From Alkalispirillum mobile (GTDB lineage Bacteria; Pseudomonadota; Gammaproteobacteria; Nitrococcales; Halorhodospiraceae), in contig NZ_RCDA01000001.1 in NCBI RefSeq assembly GCF_003664325.1, positions 1,221,718-1,285,717 on the forward strand: 64,000 nt of DNA, written 5' to 3'. Under the pieces are notes generated by a model that saw nothing but the letters and a program-made list of their open reading frames with translations, searched no databases and had not been told where the DNA came from. Position numbers and translations under genes: made by a program. Positions 50,085 to 64,000 of this stretch are shown here, piece after piece (within the stretch, counting starts at the first letter, position 1; each line of letters begins with the position of its first letter).

Positions 50085-50459
50085 TCAGGACTTGGGCCGT
50101 TTGGCGCCGTACTTGGAACGGCCCTGGCGGCGCTTGTCGACCCCGGCGGTATCCGCCGCACCACGAACCACGTGGTAGCGCACACCCGGCAAGTCCTTGA
50201 CACGACCACCCCGAATAAGAACAACGGAGTGCTCTTGAAGGTTGTGCCCCTCACCACCGATGTAGGAGCTCACCTCGTAGTTGTTGGTAAGCCGCACGCG
50301 CGCGACTTTACGCAGCGCCGAGTTCGGCTTTTTCGGCGTAGTGGTGTAGACCCGAGTGCAGACGCCGCGCTTCTGAGGCGAAGCCTCCAGCGCTGGAACG
50401 TTGCTCTTGGCCACACGGCGCTTACGCCCCTTACGGACCAGCTGATTGATCGTCGCCAT
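50085..50459 (-). CDS. rpsL: 30S ribosomal protein S12
   Basis: This 124-residue decoding-centre protein S12 has Lys43 in [12 protein letters not shown] and the conserved Lys in [13 protein letters not shown], the classic streptomycin positions. Both have the sensitive-type residues. The N-terminus [10 protein letters not shown] is standard. It is the first gene of the str operon, served by the promoter at 50529-50557. Confidence 0.98.
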   Translation of the reverse strand: MATINQLVRKGRKRRVAKSNVPALEASPQKRGVCTRVYTTTPKKPNSALRKVARVRLTNNYEVSSYIGGEGHNLQEHSVVLIRGGRVKDLPGVRYHVVRGAADTAGVDKRRQGRSKYGAKRPKS

Positions 50460-50481
50460 AGGAAACGCTCACTTCCTGATT

Positions 50482-50517
50482 AGAATAAACGACAGGCCGG
50501 GTGCGGCCCGGCCTGTC
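50482..50517 (-). terminator. hairpin with T-rich tail in the rpsL leader
   Basis: GACAGGCCGGG (minus strand, 50517-50507 side) pairs with CCCGGCCTGTC across a 5-nt loop, followed by GTTTATTCTA. It lies downstream of the predicted str promoter and 23-58 bp before rpsL. It may therefore act as an attenuator as well as ending rpoC transcripts. Confidence 0.6.
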
Positions 50518-50528
50518 GAAGGTCGGCA

Positions 50529-50557
50529 ATTTTAGGCTTGTACACCCTGAGTGTCAA
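50529..50557 (-). promoter_or_regulatory. near-consensus sigma70 promoter of the str operon
   Basis: On the minus strand, a perfect -35 TTGACA (50557-50552) and a -10 TAAAAT (50534-50529, one mismatch) are separated by exactly 17 bp. It would start transcription near 50522 and drive rpsL-rpsG-fusA-tuf and onward. Confidence 0.85.
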
Positions 50558-50560
50558 CAG

Positions 50561-50585
50561 CCTGCGGGCCGGAAAGGCCCGCAGG
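50561..50585 (-). terminator. hairpin after rpoC
   Basis: CCTGCGGGCC (50561-50570) and GGCCCGCAGG (50576-50585) pair perfectly across a 5-nt loop, 10 bp after the rpoC stop. There is no T run, and the -35 of the str promoter follows 3 bp later. Partial terminator or mRNA-end stabiliser. Confidence 0.5.
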
Positions 50586-50595
50586 TTACAAGCCC

Positions 50596-54876
<4,281 letters not shown>

Positions 54877-54929
54877 ATCCGCTGCCTGTACAGATCAGTG
54901 GTGTCAGTGAGTCCCCGTCAGACGGGCGC

Positions 54930-58997
<4,068 letters not shown>

Positions 58998-59157
58998 CGA
59001 GGTTCCTCAGCATTTGGCTCTAGGGTTGGCTGGCCATACCCGGCGGGCAGACCCGGACGGGTGGTTTTGGACCACGCAACCCTGATAACGTTTCAATGCC
59101 CTGACTGACCGCGGGTTTAGCGGCCGATTTCTGCTGCCTTCGGGGCAGGCACCCGAA

Positions 59158-59194
59158 AACAGGAAAAGGCCGGTGGCGGAATCCGCCACCAGCC
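59158..59194 (-). terminator. attenuator hairpin between rplL and rpoB
   Basis: GGTGGCGG (59172-59179) and CCGCCACC (59183-59190) form a perfect 8-bp stem with a 3-nt loop, extended by a further GGC/GCC. On the minus strand it runs into CCTTTTCCTGTTTT. Its place, 40 bp after rplL, matches the partial terminator that lowers rpoBC expression relative to rplJL in E. coli. Confidence 0.75.
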
Positions 59195-59233
59195 ATGCAC
59201 GCCTGAGGCGTTGGACGTCGTCCAGGACAAGCG

Positions 59234-59611
59234 TTACTTGACCTCGACGCTGGCGCCCGCCTCTTCCAGCTTGGCCTTGATCTCCTCGGCCTCTTCCTTG
59301 GAGGCGCCTTCCTTGATCGGGGAGGGCGCACCTTCCACGACTTCCTTGGCCTCCTTCAGGCCCAGGCCGGTGATGCCGCGAACCGCCTTGATGACGGCGA
59401 CCTTGTTGGAGCCGAAGCTGGACAGCACCACGTCGAACTCGGTCTGCTCTTCGGCGGCAGCGGCTTCGCCACCACCGGCAGCCGGGGCAGCGGCCACGGC
59501 AGCAGCGGCGGTCACGCCGAACTTCTCTTCCATTTCCTCGATCAGCTCCACGACCTCCATTACGGTCATGTTGGAAATGGTTTCGAGGATATCTTCTTTG
59601 GAAACGGCCAT
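59234..59611 (-). CDS. rplL: 50S ribosomal protein L7/L12
   Basis: This 125-residue stalk protein has an N-terminal dimerisation domain (about residues 1-32), an Ala/Gly-rich hinge ([21 protein letters not shown]) and a C-terminal factor-binding domain with [24 protein letters not shown]. It is present in several copies per ribosome, which is why its gene is separated from rpoB by an attenuator. Confidence 0.97.
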   Translation of the reverse strand: MAVSKEDILETISNMTVMEVVELIEEMEEKFGVTAAAAVAAAPAAGGGEAAAAEEQTEFDVVLSSFGSNKVAVIKAVRGITGLGLKEAKEVVEGAPSPIKEGASKEEAEEIKAKLEEAGASVEVK

Positions 59612-59692
59612 CGTTGTGTCTCCTGTGACGCGTTCTAGTCAACAGGCCCCTGCAGGGCCCACATTGCGTGATTAACAGAAAAGGGCTTGGCT

Positions 59693-60220
59693 TCAGGCCG
59701 CCTCTTTGGCGTCCTTGACTGCGGCCACCGTCCGAACCAGCTTGCCCGGAACCTCGTTGAGGGTGGTGGCGAGCTTCTGGACCGGCGCCTTCATGGTCGC
59801 CAGCAGCATCGCCAGTGCCTCATCGCGGGTCGGCAGGCTGGCCAGGCGCTCCAGCTCGGAAGCCGGATAGACCTCACCGCCTACAGCAACCAGGCGGGTC
59901 TGCAGAGCCTCGTTCTCCTTGGAATAGGCCTTGATGACGCGCGCGGCGGCACCCGGCTCTTCCAGAGAAAAGGCCAGCAGCAGCGGACCGGAAAGCTCGG
60001 ACTGAATGCACTCGAACTCGGTCCCCTCGACCGCCCGCTTGGCGAGGCGGTTCTTGACGACCCGCAGGTAGACCCCGTTTTCACGGGCCTGCTGGCGCAG
60101 TTCGTCCATCTGGCCGGCAGTCAGACCACGGTACTCGGCACCAACGGCCGAATAGGCCTCCTTGGCCACCGCGGCGACTTCCTGAACCATTGCCTTTTTC
60201 TGTTCCAGACTCAGTCCCAT
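59693..60220 (-). CDS. rplJ: 50S ribosomal protein L10
   Basis: This 175-residue stalk-base protein has an N-terminal 23S-binding domain (AEYRGLTAGQMDELRQQARENGV near residue 30), and its C-terminal helix anchors L7/L12 dimers. AGGAGG precedes the ATG. The L10-L12 complex probably binds the long leader upstream to repress its own synthesis. Confidence 0.97.
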   Translation of the reverse strand: MGLSLEQKKAMVQEVAAVAKEAYSAVGAEYRGLTAGQMDELRQQARENGVYLRVVKNRLAKRAVEGTEFECIQSELSGPLLLAFSLEEPGAAARVIKAYSKENEALQTRLVAVGGEVYPASELERLASLPTRDEALAMLLATMKAPVQKLATTLNEVPGKLVRTVAAVKDAKEAA

Positions 60221-60494
60221 CTGAAAAAACCTCCTGGAACACTCGTTGTCAGAGCCGCCGCGACTGCGACGGCCCGCGTGGCACCTGCCCCGGAGAGCAG
60301 GGCCTGCACCCCGGCATGCCGGGGTGCCAACGGTGGCCTCATGCAGGGATATCCTGTCTGAGCTGCACCGTCTGCGCAGGCGGTCGAACCTTTAAGCGCC
60401 GAAGCGCACCGTGCGGTCTAAGACGGCTGCCGCGTCTAATATCGACAGCCTCCAGACATCGTGGGCGCCGCGAGGGCGCCCGGGTAATGCGTAA
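60221..60494 (-). promoter_or_regulatory. rplJ leader, candidate L10-binding autoregulatory region
   Basis: The 274-bp region between rplA and rplJ is far longer than the other gaps in the block. It holds several strong hairpins. One is a perfect palindrome, GCACCCCGG-CATG-type, at 60306-60327; another is GGGCGCC/GGCGCCC just after rplA (60462-60482). In E. coli this position carries a promoter and the L10-leader RNA. I did not derive the full L10 kink-turn fold. Confidence 0.5.
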
Positions 60495-61190
60495 TCAGAT
60501 CTCCAGCGAACCCAGGTCCACCGCCAGGCCGGGGCCCATGGTGGTAGCCACCGAGACCTTCTTCAGGTACACACCCTTGGAGTTGGCCGGCTTCAACTTC
60601 TGCAGATCGGTGATCAGGGCCTGCAGGTTCTGCTGCAGCGACTCAACTTCGAAGTCGACCTTGCCGATCGCGCAGTGGATGATGCCGCCCTTATCGGTGC
60701 GATACCGGACCTGCCCGGCCTTGGCGTTCTTGACCGCCCCGGCCACATCCGGGGTAACCGTGCCCACCTTGGGGTTCGGCATCAGGCCGCGCGGACCCAG
60801 GATCGGGCCCAGCCGCCCCACGACACCCATGGCGTCCGGCGCGGCAATCACCACGTCGAAATCCATGTGGCCGCCCTTGACCTCTTCGGCCAGGTCGTCC
60901 ATGCCGACCACGTCGGCGCCGGCTTCCTTCGCCGCCTCCGCCGCATCGCCCTGGGCGAAGACGGCAACGCGGACGCTCTTACCGGTGCCGTTGGGCAGGA
61001 CGGTGGAGCCACGGACGATTTGGTCCGACTTGCGGGGGTCAACACCCAGGTTGACCGCCACCTCGACGGACTCTTCGAACTTGGCGCGGGGCAACTCACG
61101 CAACAGGCCCAGGGCCTCGGCGGCCGGGTACTGATGGGTCAGGTCGACCTTCTCGCGAATAGCCTTCTGGCGCTTGGTCAGACGTGCCAT
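60495..61190 (-). CDS. rplA: 50S ribosomal protein L1
   Basis: This 231-residue L1-stalk protein controls release of deacylated tRNA from the E site. The signature [15 protein letters not shown] lies near residue 130. It is the usual autorepressor of rplK-rplA. It starts 1 bp after the rplK stop. Confidence 0.97.
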   Translation of the reverse strand: MARLTKRQKAIREKVDLTHQYPAAEALGLLRELPRAKFEESVEVAVNLGVDPRKSDQIVRGSTVLPNGTGKSVRVAVFAQGDAAEAAKEAGADVVGMDDLAEEVKGGHMDFDVVIAAPDAMGVVGRLGPILGPRGLMPNPKVGTVTPDVAGAVKNAKAGQVRYRTDKGGIIHCAIGKVDFEVESLQQNLQALITDLQKLKPANSKGVYLKKVSVATTMGPGLAVDLGSLEI

Positions 61191-61191
61191 A

Positions 61192-61623
61192 TCACAGACC
61201 CTCCACGTCCAGGCCCATGCTGCGGGCCGTGCCGGCGATGGAACGCACGGCGGCGTCCAGGTCGGCAGCGTTCAGATCGGGCTCCTTGGTCTTCGCGATC
61301 TCTTCCAACTGCTCGCGACTGACGGTGCCCACCTTGTTGGTGTTCGGCTCACCACTGCCCTTCGGGATGCCGGCGGCCTTGCGCAGCAGCACGGCGGCCG
61401 GCGGGGTCTTGGTGATAAAGGTGAAGCTGCGGTCGTTGTAGACCGTGATCACCACGGGCACCGGCAGACCGGCTTCCAGGCCCTCGGTCTTCGCATTGAA
61501 GGCCTTGCAGAACTCCATGATGTTGACACCGTGCTGACCCAACGCGGGGCCGACCGGCGGGCTGGGGTTGGCCTTGCCGGCGCCAACCTGCAGCTTGATG
61601 TAGGCAGAAACTTTCTTCGCCAT
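61192..61623 (-). CDS. rplK: 50S ribosomal protein L11
   Basis: This 143-residue L11 has the Pro-rich thiostrepton-site segment [23 protein letters not shown] (about residues 21-43) and the C-terminal rRNA-binding domain with [18 protein letters not shown] precedes the start. Confidence 0.97.
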   Translation of the reverse strand: MAKKVSAYIKLQVGAGKANPSPPVGPALGQHGVNIMEFCKAFNAKTEGLEAGLPVPVVITVYNDRSFTFITKTPPAAVLLRKAAGIPKGSGEPNTNKVGTVSREQLEEIAKTKEPDLNAADLDAAVRSIAGTARSMGLDVEGL

Positions 61624-61703
61624 GGATAGACTCCTTGCGGGGTGCTAGCGCCTCTCGGCTCCCCCTGTGACGATTGGGAACGTGTCGCGATCAGGGCTCG
61701 CGA

Positions 61704-62237
61704 TCAGCCCTTTTCCACTTGATCGAACTCAAGCTCGACCGGGGTGGAACGCCCGAAGATCAGCACCGCAACGCGAAGGCGGCTCTTCTCGTAGTTGACT
61801 TCTTCAACGACGCCATTGAAGTCAGCGAACGGCCCATCGGTAACCCGGACCATTTCGCCCACCTCGAACAGCACCTTGGGCCGGGGCTTCTCGGCGCCTT
61901 CCTTGACCCGGTCCAGGATCTGCTCGGCCTCGCGATCCGAGATCGGCGCCGGGCGATCACTGCGCCCACCGATAAAGCCCATGACCCGGGGCACTTCCTT
62001 CACCAGGTGCCAGGTCTCGTCGTCCAGCTCCATCTGCACCAGGACATAGCCTGGGAAGAACTTGCGCTCGCTGCGGCGCTTCTGGCCCTCGCGCATCTCC
62101 ACCACTTCTTCGGTGGGGACGAGGATCTCGCCGAACCTGTCTTCCATGCCGGCGCGCTTGATGCGCTCCTCAAGAGACTTCTTAACCTGCTTCTCGAAGC
62201 CGGAATAGGCGTGGATCACGTACCAGCGCTTCGCCAT
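61704..62237 (-). CDS. nusG: transcription antitermination factor NusG
   Basis: This 177-residue factor has an NGN domain ([21 protein letters not shown] at the start) and a C-terminal KOW domain ([19 protein letters not shown]). It speeds elongation, aids Rho termination, and couples polymerase to the ribosome through S10. It begins 3 bp after the secE stop. Confidence 0.97.
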   Translation of the reverse strand: MAKRWYVIHAYSGFEKQVKKSLEERIKRAGMEDRFGEILVPTEEVVEMREGQKRRSERKFFPGYVLVQMELDDETWHLVKEVPRVMGFIGGRSDRPAPISDREAEQILDRVKEGAEKPRPKVLFEVGEMVRVTDGPFADFNGVVEEVNYEKSRLRVAVLIFGRSTPVELEFDQVEKG

Positions 62238-62240
62238 CGA

Positions 62241-62618
62241 TTAGACTCCCAGGCCAATGATGCGCCCGATACCCCAACCGGCCAGCAAATCCACCAGCCA
62301 GAGGAAGAGGGCCACGAGCACCACCATGACAAACACGATAAGGGTGGTCTGCAGGGTCTCCTGCCGATTCGGCCAGACCACCTTGCGCAACTCCTGGCGG
62401 GAGGTTCGCGCGAATTGCCACACGGCCTGGCCCGCCGCGGTGGTCATCATGACCCCGCCGGCAGCGGCCACCACGGCGAGCAGACCAAGCACCCTGAAGA
62501 GCAAGGGCTCGTCACCGTAATAGTGGAAGCCGGCAATGGCCCCAAAGACCAGGGCGATTGCGACAATGATCTTGGCCTTGTCTAGACCGGAACTCTGGCT
62601 CTCTACGCTGGATTTCAT
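62241..62618 (-). CDS. secE: protein translocase subunit SecE
   Basis: This 125-residue SecE is of the three-transmembrane type, as in E. coli. Segments are IIVAIALVFGAIAGFHYY, VLGLLAVVAAAGGVMM and the essential C-terminal TLIVFVMVVLVALFLWLVDLL, preceded by the amphipathic helix with RKVVWPNRQETLQTT. An ATG at 62618 gives the normal length. The longer frame covers the tRNA-Trp gene antisense to its start. Confidence 0.95.
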   Translation of the reverse strand: MKSSVESQSSGLDKAKIIVAIALVFGAIAGFHYYGDEPLLFRVLGLLAVVAAAGGVMMTTAAGQAVWQFARTSRQELRKVVWPNRQETLQTTLIVFVMVVLVALFLWLVDLLAGWGIGRIIGLGV

Positions 62619-62644
62619 TCGGGGACCGGTTGGACGAACACGTG

Positions 62645-62680
62645 AAAGCCCAGCGAGCCACCTAGGCCCGCTGGGTTTTC
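62645..62680 (-). terminator. hairpin after tRNA-Trp
   Basis: CCCAGCG (62649-62655) and CGCTGGG (62669-62675) pair, with extra A-T pairs on the flanks. On the minus strand the hairpin is followed by CTTTC only. It may release the tRNA 3' end or partly terminate before secE. Confidence 0.5.
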
Positions 62681-62687
62681 GTATAGA

Positions 62688-62763
<76 letters not shown>

Positions 62764-62809
62764 GTAACACGGGCGAGGCATCAGCAGACACCCCGACCCG
62801 AAACTCGAC

Positions 62810-64000
62810 TTACTCGATGATCTTGGCGACGACGCCGGCACCCACGGTGCGGCCGCCCTCGCGAACCGCGAAACGCAGCCCGTCTTCCATGGCGATCGGG
62901 GCAATCAGGGTCACCGTCATCTTGACGTTGTCACCCGGCATCACCATCTCCACGCCCTCAGGCAGCTCGCAGGAGCCCGTCACGTCCGTCGTACGGAAGT
63001 AGAACTGCGGACGGTAACCGTTAAAGAACGGCGTGTGACGACCACCCTCGTCCTTGCTCAGAACATACACCTCACACTCAAACTTGGTGTGCGGCGTGAT
63101 GCTCCCAGGCTTGCACAGCACCTGACCACGCTCCACCTCGTCACGCTTGGTACCACGCAGCAGCGCACCAATGTTGTCGCCCGCCTCGCCCTGGTCCAGC
63201 AGCTTGCGGAACATCTCAACACCCGTGCAGGTGGTCTTCTGGGTCTCCTTCAGACCCACAATCTGCACCTCTTCGCCGGTCTTGATCACACCACGCTCCA
63301 CACGACCGGTCACCACCGTGCCCCGACCCGAGATCGAGAACACGTCCTCAATCGGCATCAGGAACGGCTGATCCACCGGACGCTCAGGCGTCGGAATGTA
63401 CTCATCCATCGCCTCGGCAAGCTTGATGATCGACGGCTTGCCAATCTCCGACTCATCACCCTCCAGCGCCTTCAGCGCCGAACCGGTGATCACCGGGGTG
63501 TCGTCACCCGGGAAGTCGTAATCGCTCAGCAGCTCCCGAACCTCCATCTCCACCAGCTCGAGCAGCTCCTCGTCGTCCACCATGTCCGCCTTGTTCAGGT
63601 AGACCACGATGTACGGCACACCCACCTGGCGACCCAGCAGGATGTGCTCACGGGTCTGCGGCATCGGACCGTCAGCAGCCGATACCACCAGAATGGCACC
63701 GTCCATCTGCGCCGCACCCGTGATCATGTTCTTCACGTAGTCCGCGTGACCCGGGCAGTCCACGTGCGCATAGTGACGCTCGTTGGTCTCGTACTCCACG
63801 TGCGCCGTCGCAATCGTGATACCACGCGCCTTCTCTTCCGGCGCGTTGTCAATCTGGTCAAAGGCCCGGGCGTCACCGCCAAACGCTTCCGCCAGCACCA
63901 CCGTCATCGCCGCCGTCAGCGTCGTCTTACCATGGTCCACGTGACCAATGGTCCCTACGTTTACGTGTGGCTTCTTACGCTCAAACTTGCTCTTGGACAT
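62810..64000 (-). CDS. tuf: elongation factor Tu (tRNA-Trp-linked copy)
   Basis: This is the second 396-residue EF-Tu, complete in the window, with its ATG in the last three bases. It has the same G motifs as the copy at 46187. By eye the genes differ at three positions: ATG here versus GTG there, residue 246 (Gln here, base 63265, versus Glu) and a silent change at 63671. The upstream region lies outside the window. Confidence 0.98.
   Translation of the reverse strand: MSKSKFERKKPHVNVGTIGHVDHGKTTLTAAMTVVLAEAFGGDARAFDQIDNAPEEKARGITIATAHVEYETNERHYAHVDCPGHADYVKNMITGAAQMDGAILVVSAADGPMPQTREHILLGRQVGVPYIVVYLNKADMVDDEELLELVEMEVRELLSDYDFPGDDTPVITGSALKALEGDESEIGKPSIIKLAEAMDEYIPTPERPVDQPFLMPIEDVFSISGRGTVVTGRVERGVIKTGEEVQIVGLKETQKTTCTGVEMFRKLLDQGEAGDNIGALLRGTKRDEVERGQVLCKPGSITPHTKFECEVYVLSKDEGGRHTPFFNGYRPQFYFRTTDVTGSCELPEGVEMVMPGDNVKMTVTLIAPIAMEDGLRFAVREGGRTVGAGVVAKIIE

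Overview
The window reads as chromosome of a high-GC gammaproteobacterium. The outer-membrane assembly protein TamA, Hda, the PurM-PurN pair, periplasmic c-type cytochromes, a type-2 malate dehydrogenase and the ribosomal superoperon fit a member of the Ectothiorhodospiraceae (Alkalilimnicola/Halorhodospira-like). This placement is inferred from gene content and protein character, not from a database search.

Positions 1-13.1 kb hold short housekeeping and accessory genes on both strands. They are tamA (with the first codons of a probable tamB), a GNAT-nitrilase fusion, a PA2779/PA2778-type pair, a glutaredoxin-DUF3429 fusion, sufT, a small unknown protein, a degenerate MEMO-like protein, a PP2C phosphatase, two overlapping monohaem cytochromes c, a yihY-acyP pair, wrbA with a DUF2069 membrane protein, and hda. 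Positions 13.2-20.4 kb hold a DUF481 protein, a DUF2066 protein divergent from purM-purN, a DUF3108 protein, a GlcG/HbpS-like protein, the RNA 2',3'-cyclic phosphodiesterase gene thpR, an Lgt-like/TlpA thioredoxin fusion and a DUF3617 protein.

Positions 20.4-25.1 kb look the most accessory. Two secreted proteins carry VPLPA/PEP-CTERM-like tails, and between them lie a glutathione peroxidase, a family-2 glycosyltransferase and a DUF1289 protein. A DUF1330 protein and tRNA-Thr(CGU) follow, with several gene-free gaps of about 350 bp. Positions 25.2-32.3 kb, all on the minus strand, hold a PmtA-like methyltransferase, a class III aminotransferase, a beta-CASP metallo-hydrolase, an isopropylmalate-dehydrogenase-like enzyme, mdh, a DUF6489 protein and a SAM-hydrolysing (DUF62) enzyme.

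Positions 32.4-64.0 kb are one unbroken minus-strand block of translation and transcription genes. In transcription order they are tuf, tRNA-Trp, secE-nusG-rplK-rplA-rplJ-rplL-rpoB-rpoC, rpsL-rpsG-fusA-tuf, then the S10, spc and alpha operons ending at rplQ with a strong terminator. Control points visible in the sequence are a hairpin attenuator between rplL and rpoB, a long leader before rplJ, a near-consensus sigma70 promoter between rpoC and rpsL, and a probable promoter before rpsM. The two tuf genes, 16.6 kb apart, are almost identical but differ in start codon and at one residue.

I found no CRISPR array, transposase, integrase, prophage, rRNA gene or toxin-antitoxin pair. Nothing in the window convincingly amounts to an undescribed multi-gene system. 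The items most worth following up are single-gene oddities: fusions, degenerate active sites, the CTERM-tailed secreted proteins and the tuf pair.
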